Source: Capilliphycus robustus
GTDB lineage: Bacteria; Cyanobacteriota; Cyanobacteriia; Cyanobacteriales; Microcoleaceae
Direction: 5' to 3'
DNA length: 64,000 nucleotides
Assembly (NCBI RefSeq): GCF_034932365.1
Contig: NZ_JAYGHR010000064.1
Coordinates: 95,195 to 159,194, forward strand
Of this stretch, positions 52,004-61,308 are shown in pieces (the first letter of the stretch is position 1; each line of letters begins with the position of its first letter). Under the pieces are notes generated by a model. That model worked only from the letters and a program-made list of their open reading frames with translations. It ran no database searches and had not been told where the DNA came from. The position numbers and the translations under genes are program-made.

Positions 52004-53818
52004 ATGTCTAAAACCAGTTCAATTAATGACACTAGGGTGGAATGGAATGCGATTAACTGGCGCAAGCTAGAAAAGCGTGTTTATAAGCTCCAAAAACGTA
52101 TCTATCAAGCCTCTAATCGTGGTGATGTAAAAGCAGTTCGCCGACTCCAAAAAACGCTGATGAGGTCTTGGTCTGCAAGATGTTTAGCGGTGCGTAGAGT
52201 TACCCAGGATAACCAGGGGGCAAAAACTGCTGGTGTGGATGGCGTTAAATCGCTGACCCCAAAGCAAAGAATAGCCCTGACTGGAAAACTCAAACTGGGT
52301 TCAAAGGTCAGCCCGACCCGGAGAGTTTGGATAGACAAAACCGGGGATGTTGAGAAGCGACCTTTGGGAATACCTACCATGTATGACCGCGCATTGCAAT
52401 CGCTTGTCAAAATGGCTTTAGAGCCAGAATGGGAAGCGAAATTTGAGCCTAACTCATACGGGTTCAGACCAGGCCGATCATGTCAAGATGCAATCGTAGC
52501 AATACATACAGCAATTAACAGAAAGCCCAAATATGTGCTAGATGCTGATATTGCAAAATGCTTCGACTGTATTGACCACAAACGACTCTTATCAAAATTA
52601 AATACTTATCCAACCCTACGAAGACAGGTTCGAGCCTGGTTAAAATCGGGTGTCATGGATGGGATAGAGTTGTTCCCTACATCTGAGGGTACGCCACAGG
52701 GCGGGGTCATTTCTCCGTTACTGGCTAACATTGCCCTTCACGGTATGGAATATCGGATAAAAGAGTTTGCCAAAACCCTTGACATAAAAAATGATAAGGG
52801 CTATCAAAAAAGTTGGCAAATGAGGGTGCAATCATTGACCCTCATCCGGTACGCTGATGACTTCGTGATTCTCCACGAAGACATAAATGCCGTCCAAAGA
52901 TGTAAAGAGATAATCTCTGAGTGGTTAAAAGACATGGGTTTGGAACTAAAGCCAAGTAAAACGAGGTTAGCCCACACGCTAAACAATTACGGGCAAGAAG
53001 AACCGGGGTTTAATTTTCTCGGTTTCAACATCCGACAGTTTAACGTAGGAAAATATCACTCGAAGCAAGGCTTTAAGACCATCGTCACCCCAAGCAAGAA
53101 AAGCATAAAGGTACATTACGACCAAATCGCAAAAGTAATAGACTCTCACAAATCGGTCAGTCAGGATGCACTAATAAGACATCTAAACCCAATTATCCGA
53201 GGATGGAGTAATTATTATGCGTCACAAGTAAGTAAAGAAGCTTACTCACAATTAGATCACCTCATGTACCAAAAGCTAGAATCTTGGGCAAATCGTCGTC
53301 ACTCCAACAAAGGGAAAAAATGGGTAGCCAATAAATATTGGCACAGAGTAGGTAACGCCAATTGGGTCTTTTGTTCCATAAAAGATGGAGAAATCACGGC
53401 TCAATTACTTAAACATAACGCGACACCAATCGTTCGTCATGTAAAAGTAAAAGACGTTGCATCCCCTTATGACGGTAACTTGATATATTGGAGTTCAAGA
53501 ATGGGTAAAAACCCAGAAATGCCAACCAAAGTTGCAAAGCTTTTGAAGGCACAAAAAAGGGTATGCGCTCACTGCAATTTACACTTCCGAGAGGATGATG
53601 TGATGGAAGTAGACCATATCATTCCTAAGTCGAAAGGCGGAAAGGATGAGTATAAAAATCTGCAACTATTACACAGACATTGCCACGATGAAAAGACCCG
53701 TTTCGACGGTAGTTTAAGAGGTACTCGTGACAAGAGCCAAGTCATTGAGGAGCCGGATGAGGTGAAAGTCTCACGTCCGGTTCTGAAGACGAGTCAGAGG
53801 GGTGACTCTCTGGCTTAG
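52004..53818 (+). CDS. ltrA: Group II intron-encoded protein (reverse transcriptase/maturase/HNH)
   Basis: A 604-aa intron-encoded protein. The reverse transcriptase (about 75-340) has KRPLGIPTMYDRALQ, FEPNSYGFRPGRSCQDA, GTPQGGVISPLLANIAL and the catalytic YADDFVIL (about residue 282). Domain X follows (about 370-450, NPIIRGWSNYYA). The C-terminal HNH endonuclease is intact: CAHCNLHF, EVDHIIPKSKGG, LQLLHRHCH (about 519-562). The ATG at 52004 has GGAG seven bases upstream. The frame does not stop in domain IV but reads through domains V and VI to 53818, an oddity. It promotes splicing and target-primed reverse transcription. Confidence 0.95.
   Translation: MSKTSSINDTRVEWNAINWRKLEKRVYKLQKRIYQASNRGDVKAVRRLQKTLMRSWSARCLAVRRVTQDNQGAKTAGVDGVKSLTPKQRIALTGKLKLGSKVSPTRRVWIDKTGDVEKRPLGIPTMYDRALQSLVKMALEPEWEAKFEPNSYGFRPGRSCQDAIVAIHTAINRKPKYVLDADIAKCFDCIDHKRLLSKLNTYPTLRRQVRAWLKSGVMDGIELFPTSEGTPQGGVISPLLANIALHGMEYRIKEFAKTLDIKNDKGYQKSWQMRVQSLTLIRYADDFVILHEDINAVQRCKEIISEWLKDMGLELKPSKTRLAHTLNNYGQEEPGFNFLGFNIRQFNVGKYHSKQGFKTIVTPSKKSIKVHYDQIAKVIDSHKSVSQDALIRHLNPIIRGWSNYYASQVSKEAYSQLDHLMYQKLESWANRRHSNKGKKWVANKYWHRVGNANWVFCSIKDGEITAQLLKHNATPIVRHVKVKDVASPYDGNLIYWSSRMGKNPEMPTKVAKLLKAQKRVCAHCNLHFREDDVMEVDHIIPKSKGGKDEYKNLQLLHRHCHDEKTRFDGSLRGTRDKSQVIEEPDEVKVSRPVLKTSQRGDSLA
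53750..53783 (+). ncRNA. Group II intron domain V (catalytic hairpin)
   Basis: A 34-nt hairpin starting GAGCCGGATGAGG, with GAAA tetraloop context (GGTGAAAGTC) and ending CGTCCGGTTC, the standard domain V layout. A domain VI stem (GAGTCA/TGACTC, 53792-53809) follows directly. Confidence 0.9.
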
Positions 53819-53824
53819 TTTAAT

Positions 53825-54418
53825 ATTATGCGCTTGAGTGAACAAGGAAATCAACCTGATGCGATGACCTTTAGTTGGCAGATGTTTGCTACAGGGGGGG
53901 AAGTCGCCGATGGAGGTTCCGGTTTTGCCAACCCCGATAACCTCCTATTTGATGGGAAGGGAAATGTCTGGATGGTCACAGATATGTCTACCAGTAAACA
54001 GAATCAACCCGTACCCTCCAGTCGAGTTGATGAAAAAGGTCAACCTCTGAGTCAAACAGATTTATTAGGGGTGTATGGCAATAATTCGGTTTGGTTTTTA
54101 CCCACCTCGGGGGAGAATGCGGGAAATGCCTATCTATTTGCGATTGGGCCGATGGAATGTGAGATGACCGGGCCATGTTTGAGTCCGGATCAACAGACCT
54201 TGTTTATGTCAGCCCAACACCCAGGAGAAGCCAACGGGATTCGTCAAAACATGGCTTCACAAGAGCGTCAGTTTGCCATGCGAACCACAGACGCTCAGGA
54301 GTTTATGCAAACTCGGCTCGTTCCAATTGGTTCAAACTGGCCGAGTAAAACAGCAAACAGTCCACCTTTACCTGGGGTTGTCGCAATTCGTCGCCTCAAT
54401 TCCAAACAAATTGTGTAG
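53825..54418 (+). CDS. phoX: PhoX-type alkaline phosphatase, 3' exon
   Basis: The last 197 residues of the split phosphatase. From the junction it reads IMRLSEQGNQPDAMTF, then DNLLFDGKGNVWMVTD and the PhoX C-terminal hallmark GPCLSPDQQTLFMSAQHPGE, ending RRLNSKQIV. By itself it lacks the signal peptide and half of the beta-propeller and would be inactive. The internal ATG at 53828 is a normal codon, not a true start. It continues the frame of 49520-51169 when the intron is removed. Confidence 0.92.
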   Translation: MMRLSEQGNQPDAMTFSWQMFATGGEVADGGSGFANPDNLLFDGKGNVWMVTDMSTSKQNQPVPSSRVDEKGQPLSQTDLLGVYGNNSVWFLPTSGENAGNAYLFAIGPMECEMTGPCLSPDQQTLFMSAQHPGEANGIRQNMASQERQFAMRTTDAQEFMQTRLVPIGSNWPSKTANSPPLPGVVAIRRLNSKQIV

Positions 54419-54595
54419 GATGAATGGGGGAACTCAGACGATCATTGAACCAATGGGATTAAACACACAGAAGTAACTGCCACTGTTAGACCCGCTTGAC
54501 TGTCAGAAAACTCCTGTTAAGATTGTGGTACTATTGGTTCAACTGAGCTGGGGACTCCCTTGCTTTTGGTATTTTAAGTCGGTGTGAGATTTGAG

Positions 54596-56530
54596 ATGAT
54601 GAACAAAATTCTATGGAACACTCTTAAGCAGAGTCCAGGTATTCTGGGTGCTGCTCTTGTCTTAACTAATGCCGCCCTAGCCACCGAAACCTCATCTATG
54701 AGGCTCGGTTCACCCTCTGACTTAGGGAATGAAGCGATTCATTCAGTGGAGTGGCAGCAAACAGAGCATTCAGAATTATCGACTCAGGAACTCAGCGTTT
54801 CTGGTATTCAATCCTTAGACTATCACGCAAACGCATCTGAAAATCTTGAGGTTGCCACGGCAACAGAAAGCGATCAGGGTGAGGCTCCAGCTCAGACCGC
54901 AACTTCAGAAGCGCTTTCCACCCCGGAAACGGCTGAGTTGGAACTGGCTCAAGTTGAAACCGCAGACCCAGCAGCGAGTTCTCAAGTGGGGATCTCAGAG
55001 ATCGAACAGATGGAACTCTACAGCCAAGAAACAGATGTCATGGATCAGGTGACATCGGTTTCCCAGCTTTCAGACGTACAACCAACAGACTGGGCGTTCC
55101 AAGCCCTGCAATCTTTAGTTGAGCGTTACGGTTGTATTGCGGGTTATCCCGATGGAACCTATAAAGGAAACCGGGCGATGACTCGTTACGAGTTTGCGGC
55201 TGGTTTAAACGCTTGTTTAGAACGGGTTAACGAGTTAATTGCGGCCTCTACTGCGAATTTGGTCACTCGAGAAGATTTAGCCGTTTTGCAACGCTTACAA
55301 GAAGAATTTGCGGCGGAATTGGCAGCTTTACGCGGTCGGGTGTTAGCTTTAGAAGCACGCACGGCTGAATTGGAAGCCAATCAGTTCTCCACAACGACCA
55401 AGTTGAGAGGGGAAGTGATCTTCTTCATTGGTGATACCTTCGGCGATCGCTCTGAATATACCGTTGCAGGTGGCCCGAACGTTGATGAAGAAGAAGACCC
55501 GACTCAAAGCTATTTCGGTTATCGGGCGCGTTTAAACTTTGATACCAGCTTCACTGGGGAAGATTTACTGCGAACTCGTTTGGAAGCCAAAGACGTTCCT
55601 AACTTGAGCCGCGAAAACTTAACCAATACCCTGATGAGCCGTTTGGGTACAGATGGGGGAGATGGGGACTTTATCCTCGATGACCTCTACTATCGCTTCC
55701 CGATTATGAACGGTAAAGGTCAAGTTTACTTCGGTGCGAAGAGTTTGGACTTAGACGACGTTCAAGATCCTCTTAGCCCCTTCCAGAGTACAGGTGCAGG
55801 TGCGGCTTCCCGCTTTGGACGCTATAACCCCACGACCTTCCGGGGAAATCAAGGTACAGGTGCGGCCCTCAAGTATCAGCTTAATGAAAGAATGCGGCTG
55901 AACTTGGGTTATCTCGCCAATGATGGGGATTCACCAGATCCGTCTGAAGGTCGAGGTTTATTTAATGGCGGTCACTCGGCTTTCCTGCAATTCGTCTACG
56001 AACCCTTGGATAATTTAGCGATCGCTATCGATTACAACCGCCGCTATTTCCGCGAAGATGACGTAAACGTTAGTGGGGGAACCGGAAGTTTCCTCGCCAA
56101 CCGTCCGTTTGGAGATACCGCCACAACAACCGACAACTTAGGCTTCCAGACCAACTGGAGAATCGCAGATAAGTTTGAGTTAGGCGGTTGGTTGGGTGTA
56201 GCTTGGGCTGATGACAAGGCGAGTAGCGGCGACAGTGATGACCTTGATGCGACTATCCTGAACTTCGCCATCACCCTAGCCTTTCCTGACTTATTCCGAG
56301 AAGGCAGTTTAGGCGGTATCATCGTGGGTATGCAGCCTAAAGTGGTTTATCACACCCTTGAGCGTTTGGAAGAAGATAAAACAGGAATTCACATCGAAGC
56401 GTTTTATCGCTATCAGGTCAATGACTACGTTGCTCTGATTCCTGGTGTTTACATTGTCACAGACCCCGAACATACGGATGAGAACGACACGATGGTCGTG
56501 ACAACATTCCGGACTCAATTCCGATTCTAA
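54596..56530 (+). CDS. SLH-domain OprB-type outer-membrane porin
   Basis: A 644-aa outer-membrane protein of the cyanobacterial SomA/iron-uptake porin class. A signal peptide covers about residues 1-28 (SPGILGAALVLTNAALA). A low-complexity Glu/Thr/Ala region leads to one SLH domain (about 163-220, DVQPTDWAFQALQSLVERYG, GYPDGTYKGNRAMTRYEFA) that binds the peptidoglycan-linked polymer. A short coiled coil (about 220-262) precedes the OprB beta-barrel (FDTSFTGEDLLRTRLEA to the C-terminal TFRTQFRF, ending in Phe). The open frame begins at a GTG four codons earlier; I prefer the ATGs at 54596 and 54599. A strong terminator follows. Confidence 0.92.
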   Translation: MMNKILWNTLKQSPGILGAALVLTNAALATETSSMRLGSPSDLGNEAIHSVEWQQTEHSELSTQELSVSGIQSLDYHANASENLEVATATESDQGEAPAQTATSEALSTPETAELELAQVETADPAASSQVGISEIEQMELYSQETDVMDQVTSVSQLSDVQPTDWAFQALQSLVERYGCIAGYPDGTYKGNRAMTRYEFAAGLNACLERVNELIAASTANLVTREDLAVLQRLQEEFAAELAALRGRVLALEARTAELEANQFSTTTKLRGEVIFFIGDTFGDRSEYTVAGGPNVDEEEDPTQSYFGYRARLNFDTSFTGEDLLRTRLEAKDVPNLSRENLTNTLMSRLGTDGGDGDFILDDLYYRFPIMNGKGQVYFGAKSLDLDDVQDPLSPFQSTGAGAASRFGRYNPTTFRGNQGTGAALKYQLNERMRLNLGYLANDGDSPDPSEGRGLFNGGHSAFLQFVYEPLDNLAIAIDYNRRYFREDDVNVSGGTGSFLANRPFGDTATTTDNLGFQTNWRIADKFELGGWLGVAWADDKASSGDSDDLDATILNFAITLAFPDLFREGSLGGIIVGMQPKVVYHTLERLEEDKTGIHIEAFYRYQVNDYVALIPGVYIVTDPEHTDENDTMVVTTFRTQFRF

Positions 56531-56595
56531 ATAGAGAATGCCTAGCCTCACTCAAACCCGTTTAGCGTTGGGGTGAGGCTTAATTATAAAAGTTT

Positions 56596-56645
56596 AAAAA
56601 GAGGGGAAATAGGAGAATTATTCGCCTAACTTCCCCTCTTTTTTT
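56596..56645 (+). terminator. Bidirectional intrinsic terminator after the porin gene
   Basis: AAAGAGGGGAA and TTCCCCTCTTT form a perfect stem followed by seven T residues on the plus strand. An A-run on the left provides a T-tract on the minus strand too. It separates the porin gene from the convergent kinase gene. Confidence 0.9.
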
Positions 56646-56696
56646 ATCAAAAATTAAGACAAATAGTCAGACTTTCAAAAGCAGGTGGAGTTCCAT

Positions 56697-58745
56697 TTAG
56701 TTGTTAACTGGAACTTGCCAAATCTTAATCGTTTTATCTTCACTGCCACTCACTAAAACTTCACCATTAGGACTTAAAGCCAAAGCATTAACCGTTTGTG
56801 CATGACCCCAGAGCGTCGCAATCGGTTTTCCCGTTTTTAGATCCCAAATCATAATCCGATCGCTACCACTCATTAAAGTCTGACCATCTGGACTAATCAC
56901 CATCGATTTCACTGCACCCCCATCACCGGAAAACAACCGTTCTTGATCACCCGTATTCGGATTCCACAAGCGGGTTGTACCATCATCACTGACACTCCCT
57001 AAACTTTGACCATCGGTCGTATAAGCAATCGTATTGATTGCCCCTGCATGACCAGAAATCGTTAATTTTCGAGTCCCTTGAGTCAAAGTCCACAGTTTAA
57101 TCGTTCTGTCCGTGCCTCCACTGGCTAAGGTTTGACCATCTGGACTGAAGGCAATCGTATTGACCGGGCCATCATGAGCTGAGATCGTTAATATCCGTAC
57201 CCCTGTGTTGAGATCCCACAACCGAATGGTCTGATCATCACTTCCACTGGCCAGAGTACGACCATCTGGGCTAAATTCGAGGGCATTGACGCTTGCTGTA
57301 TGACCTTCAATCGTCCGCAGGCGAATTCCTTGTTTAAGATCCCACATCCGAATGGTTTTGTCGTTACTTCCACTCGCTAAAGTTTCACCATCAGGACTAA
57401 TTGCCAGAGTTTTAACCCAACTTGAATGGGCGGCAATTGTATGCCGCAATTCCCCCGTTTTTAAATTCCAAATCGTTATATTTCCAAAACTTCCCGCCAC
57501 GAGTGTTTGACCGTCCGGACTAATCACCACAGTATAAACTTGACCGACAGCACTTTTGTATCCCTGTAGCCACAAACTGCTCGGTATACTTTTAAGAATC
57601 AAAATCGGATTAGCCGGAATGAATCCGTAGCGTAAATAACCGTCAATTTGAGTGTAAAACAGTCCTCCAATTAACAAAACAGTTCCCATCATCCAGAGGA
57701 ACTTAAACGGAAAATTAAATTGAAAAGGACGGGATAAAGGAACCGATATTTTTGGTGTTCTCTGTTTTTTCTTAGGAACTGGCGGAGGTGGCGGCTCAGG
57801 TTTCGGTTTCGGGGGTTCAGGTTTCGATTCTGTTTGTTGAGTCAGATCGATTTCTTTGAGACACTGCAAAATGACTTTAGGAGTTTGAGGCCGATTTCCG
57901 GGAAAGGGAGCCATCAAATAATCCAAAACATCTGCTAATTGTTGAGAAATATTCGGGGCCCCTTTTCGCCAGAGTAATTTTCCAGTTCTAGGGTTTTCTG
58001 GATAGGCTGTTGGCGGTTTACCTGTTAAAAGATAAATAAATGTTCGTCCTAAAGCAAAAAAATCAGACTGAGGAACGGCTTTCCCGTTGGTTTGTTCAGG
58101 TGGAGTATAGCCAGGAGAAACAATACCTGTAACGTTTTGTCCTCCCTCCACCTTGGCAATAAAAGTATCTGTAACTTCCCGAGCTGTACCAAAGTCAATT
58201 AATACTAATTGCCCATCAGGTTTTCGCATAATATTCTGCGGTTTAATATCCCGATGAAAATAGTTTAAGCTATGAACTTTATCTAAAATTTCTGCAAGCT
58301 GTTTTAACCAATCAATCGCTTGTTCTTGAGAAATCGGCTCTTTCTTGCGACCTTTCATCCAGTCTTGCAAATTAGAGCCTTCTATTTTTTCCATCACCAG
58401 ACAGTGAATCGGTTCTTTGCCTCCTTTCGGCATAAAGGTAAAATAACCATCCTTTTCAACCTTTGGAATACCGGGATGTCTAAGCTGACTCAAAACTTTG
58501 GCTTCTTGCTTAAATAAAGACACAGCCTTTGGATGCTCTTTGAGCAAGACTTTCAAAACTTTCTCACTACCCGTTTGGTCATCGGTAATTTCAAAGGTTT
58601 TACCAAATCCACCACCACCTAGCTGTCTGCTAACACGATACCGACCTTGGAGTAACAAATCTGAACCGCACTGACAACAAACACGTCGATTAGCATTCGA
58701 CGGATCAGTCGGACTTGGACAGTTGGGATTAAGGCAATAACTCAC
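56697..58745 (-). CDS. Ser/Thr protein kinase with WD40 propeller
   Basis: A 682-aa membrane kinase common in filamentous cyanobacteria. A zinc-ribbon-like start (CLNPNCPSP..CCQCGSDLL) precedes the kinase domain (about 33-295): glycine loop LGGGGFGKTF, catalytic HRDIKPQNIM, DFGTAREV, and APE region GYTPPEQ. A Pro/Lys-rich linker (about 310-335) and one membrane helix (about 349-367) follow. The C-terminal 290 residues form about seven WD40 blades (SPDGQTLASGS...IRLWDL), predicted outside the cytoplasm. The start is GTG at 58743-58745, as often seen in this family. Substrates are unknown. Confidence 0.93.
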   Translation of the reverse strand: MSYCLNPNCPSPTDPSNANRRVCCQCGSDLLLQGRYRVSRQLGGGGFGKTFEITDDQTGSEKVLKVLLKEHPKAVSLFKQEAKVLSQLRHPGIPKVEKDGYFTFMPKGGKEPIHCLVMEKIEGSNLQDWMKGRKKEPISQEQAIDWLKQLAEILDKVHSLNYFHRDIKPQNIMRKPDGQLVLIDFGTAREVTDTFIAKVEGGQNVTGIVSPGYTPPEQTNGKAVPQSDFFALGRTFIYLLTGKPPTAYPENPRTGKLLWRKGAPNISQQLADVLDYLMAPFPGNRPQTPKVILQCLKEIDLTQQTESKPEPPKPKPEPPPPPVPKKKQRTPKISVPLSRPFQFNFPFKFLWMMGTVLLIGGLFYTQIDGYLRYGFIPANPILILKSIPSSLWLQGYKSAVGQVYTVVISPDGQTLVAGSFGNITIWNLKTGELRHTIAAHSSWVKTLAISPDGETLASGSNDKTIRMWDLKQGIRLRTIEGHTASVNALEFSPDGRTLASGSDDQTIRLWDLNTGVRILTISAHDGPVNTIAFSPDGQTLASGGTDRTIKLWTLTQGTRKLTISGHAGAINTIAYTTDGQSLGSVSDDGTTRLWNPNTGDQERLFSGDGGAVKSMVISPDGQTLMSGSDRIMIWDLKTGKPIATLWGHAQTVNALALSPNGEVLVSGSEDKTIKIWQVPVNN

Positions 58746-59018
58746 AGAAACCAGAACCCGGATCTAGGTTGCCAGATTAACTCCACTATAACTTAGCGGA
58801 CTACCATCTGTCTGAGAAATTCCTGCCTGTAAGAAGTCTCAGCTTCAGAAGGTCAAAAGAGGGGGTCAAAAGTCAAAAAACGGGGGTATAGCCACAAGCA
58901 ATAGGCTTATCGTGAGGGATAGTGGTGGTTTTGAGAAGACCTGTAGTTTTTTGTCACTTTCCCTCATTTTATGTCCTACCGATTGAGTCAAGACATTGGG
59001 GTTTTTTAGCGATGTTTG

Positions 59019-60128
59019 TTATACAATCACCGGATGAAAGTAAAAAGCCAGTCCTAGAACCGTGTAAGCAGCCAGGAGCAGAGCGCCCTCTAACCAGTCA
59101 CAACGACCATCTGAACTGACTGAGTTAGCAATTAAGACCGCAACAACTACCGCTACCAGTTCAAAGGGGTTAAAGTTGAGATCCATCGGTTGACCGATTA
59201 AATACCCAACCAGCACTAAAACAGGTGCCACAAATAAGGCAATTTGCAAACTCGATCCCACCGCTACAGAAACGGATAAATCCATTTTGTTTTTCATCGC
59301 CACCGTCACGGCGGTTGTGTGTTCAGCAGCATTCCCAATGATCGGAACCAAAATCACTCCCGTAAACAAAGACGTTAGTCCCAGGCTTGCTGTTGCTTCT
59401 TCGAGACTATCAACTAACAGTTCTGACTCCAGGGCAACTGCTAGGGTTGCGACTAATAGAATGATAATCCATACCCATAACGGGGAACGGCTATGAGATT
59501 CTGAGGCGCGCGCTGTTTCGCCGGACTCTTCTAGGATTTCAGTTTCTGCCACACCCACATCATAGAGATAGGTGTGAGTTTTCATCGAAAACAGCAACGT
59601 CAGTATGTAGACCCCAATCAGAACGATCGCCACTGCACTCGACAGGTTTTGCATCGTGGCTTCTTCGATGCCTGTAGAAGTATATTCCACTGCGGTTGGA
59701 ACTAAAATAGCAATCACCGCCAAGTTCATCGCCGAAGCGTTCAACCTCGCCACAATGGGCTGAAACTTTTGTTCTTTGTAGCGCAAGCCTCCCAGAAGCA
59801 TTGATAAGCCCATAACTAACAGCAGGTTGCCGATAATCGAACCTGTGATGCTGGCTTTCACCACATCCAACAGTCCGGCTCTGAGGGCAACAATACCGAT
59901 AATCAGTTCTGTGGCATTTCCGAAGGTGGCGTTCAGCAGTCCCCCCAAATTTGGGCCGAGGACGACAGCAATTTCTTCTGTGGCAATTCCCATCCAACCC
60001 GCTAAAGGAATAATTGCCACCGCAGAGATAATAAAAATAGGGGTCGAACCCCATTCTAAGAGATGGGCGGCAATGGAAATCGGAATGAAGATCAGTAGGA
60101 CAGAAATAATTGTTTTGGCATTCAGCAT
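59019..60128 (-). CDS. cax: Calcium/proton antiporter (CaxA type)
   Basis: A 369-aa exchanger with about 11 membrane helices that extrudes Ca2+ against H+. Both alpha repeats are intact: GNATELIIGIVALRAG near residue 70 and GNAAEHTTAVTVAMKNK near residue 265, each with the acidic cation-binding residue (E in NATE and NAAEH). An acidic cytoplasmic loop (EILEESGETA) lies between the halves. It has its own promoter region in the 637-bp gap to the right and no partner gene. Confidence 0.94.
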   Translation of the reverse strand: MLNAKTIISVLLIFIPISIAAHLLEWGSTPIFIISAVAIIPLAGWMGIATEEIAVVLGPNLGGLLNATFGNATELIIGIVALRAGLLDVVKASITGSIIGNLLLVMGLSMLLGGLRYKEQKFQPIVARLNASAMNLAVIAILVPTAVEYTSTGIEEATMQNLSSAVAIVLIGVYILTLLFSMKTHTYLYDVGVAETEILEESGETARASESHSRSPLWVWIIILLVATLAVALESELLVDSLEEATASLGLTSLFTGVILVPIIGNAAEHTTAVTVAMKNKMDLSVSVAVGSSLQIALFVAPVLVLVGYLIGQPMDLNFNPFELVAVVVAVLIANSVSSDGRCDWLEGALLLAAYTVLGLAFYFHPVIV

Positions 60129-60765
60129 TGGTATTGACTCGCCAATCAGGTCAGTTAACAGTTACACAGCAAAATTATCAACATACGGTCTTGATTAGCA
60201 GATTAACATGGAAATTGACCCCATGCAGGGGTATGAATAACCTTCTGATCTCTTAGCCAGCCCATACATAGAAGCAGAAGATCCGGAACAAAAAAGGTTT
60301 GTCCCCTCTTGAGGGCTGGGAGTTGTAACATACAATTTCTTAAGTATTAGGAAGAGTCTATGAAAAAGTAGGAATTTTCGGATATACGTTTACGAATGGT
60401 ATAACTGTGATTTGATCATCGGGTACGCCGTATATTTGGCGACTAATTCAAAGGGAACCCAACGAATATGGTGTGTGAAGATATAGGTAATTCTGATTTT
60501 CTGTTCTGCTATAGTCATAACTGTAGGATCGGTAGCCTTTGCATCGGTGATTAGGTGTTTTGGAATTATACCTAACTCGGGCAGAATCTAGCAAAATCTG
60601 TTGTCAATCTGCTTAAATTGAACCGTTGCAGGACGATATAACAATACCAAAAAAGACGCTATTTTTGAATTGATGGATGCCTGATTATTCCTCAAATTTC
60701 ACCTGAAATATACCTCCTGTATTGACTTATTGTTTAATGATGCGTCTAAACTCAAGCCAGCGTAA
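60129..60765. other. 637-bp intergenic region
   Basis: Upstream of the antiporter gene and downstream of the DUF1349 gene, both on the minus strand. I see no ORF with a ribosome binding site, no tRNA and no clear terminator. It is AT-rich and must contain the antiporter promoter. Confidence 0.5.
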
Positions 60766-61308
60766 CTAATCCGACAACGTTTTGATTTGGAAATCTTCAA
60801 AGCTGACTTGAAACCCTTCCCGTTCCGGTGAGGCGCACATTAGACCGACCTGGACTGTTTTCGCTTCAGTTAAATAAGCGAATCTCATCATCCTAAATTG
60901 TTCACCATCAAGGGAGTATTTGACCTCTACAGCACCTCCTTCACGTTTGAGTTTTAGCCACAATGAAGTCGGATTTTCTGGAAGAGCAACTACAGACCAA
61001 TCAGAATAGTCCCGTGTGACAACTGTGCTAGCATATTGTAGGCTGTCTACAAACTCAATTCCGCATTTTAACCAAGTCAGATCATTCTCGCGAACCATTA
61101 ACCCGGCTTGGTCGTATAGAACCTGATATTGTCCGGTTATTTTCACTTCAGCGATAAAATCACTGGTCATTTCTTGATAATAAAAGTGTCCGGTATCGCG
61201 AATAAATCCGTAATGGGTTTTGCGCCAGAAATCTGTTTTTAGTCCAGAGGTAACTGAAATAACTTGATCTTGCTCATTCCAGACAGGTGGCTCATTATAC
61301 CATTTCAT
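60766..61308 (-). CDS. DUF1349 family protein (lectin-like beta-sandwich)
   Basis: A 180-aa soluble protein resembling the DUF1349/REE1-like family with a concanavalin-like jelly-roll fold. Recognisable blocks are WYNEPPVWNEQ, KTDFWRKTHYGF, DQAGLMVRENDLTWLKCGIE and VGLMCASPEREGF. It has no signal peptide. These proteins may bind sugars, but their function is not known. It stands alone on the minus strand between two long intergenic regions. Confidence 0.85.
   Translation of the reverse strand: MKWYNEPPVWNEQDQVISVTSGLKTDFWRKTHYGFIRDTGHFYYQEMTSDFIAEVKITGQYQVLYDQAGLMVRENDLTWLKCGIEFVDSLQYASTVVTRDYSDWSVVALPENPTSLWLKLKREGGAVEVKYSLDGEQFRMMRFAYLTEAKTVQVGLMCASPEREGFQVSFEDFQIKTLSD

Larger units (their letters stand above)
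51170..53824 (+). mobile_element. Group II intron with maturase, inserted in phoX
   Basis: A 2655-bp ribozyme retroelement in the sense orientation. It begins GTGCG (consensus GUGYG) at 51170 and ends TTTAAT at 53824, so exons join as W-I-M-R-L. The exon's last six bases GGTTGG (IBS1, 51164-51169) are perfectly complementary to CCAACC at 51756-51761 in domain I (candidate EBS1). Domain V is recognisable at 53750-53783. The 5' region before the ORF is 834 bp, of which two foldback repeats account for about 228 bp; without them it would have a usual length. In-frame rejoining argues that splicing works or worked recently. Confidence 0.92.

Noticed and set aside
53828..54418. An independent 196-aa gene starting at ATG 53828
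   Set aside because: It lacks a ribosome binding site and is the C-terminal part of PhoX, in frame with the 5' exon after intron removal.
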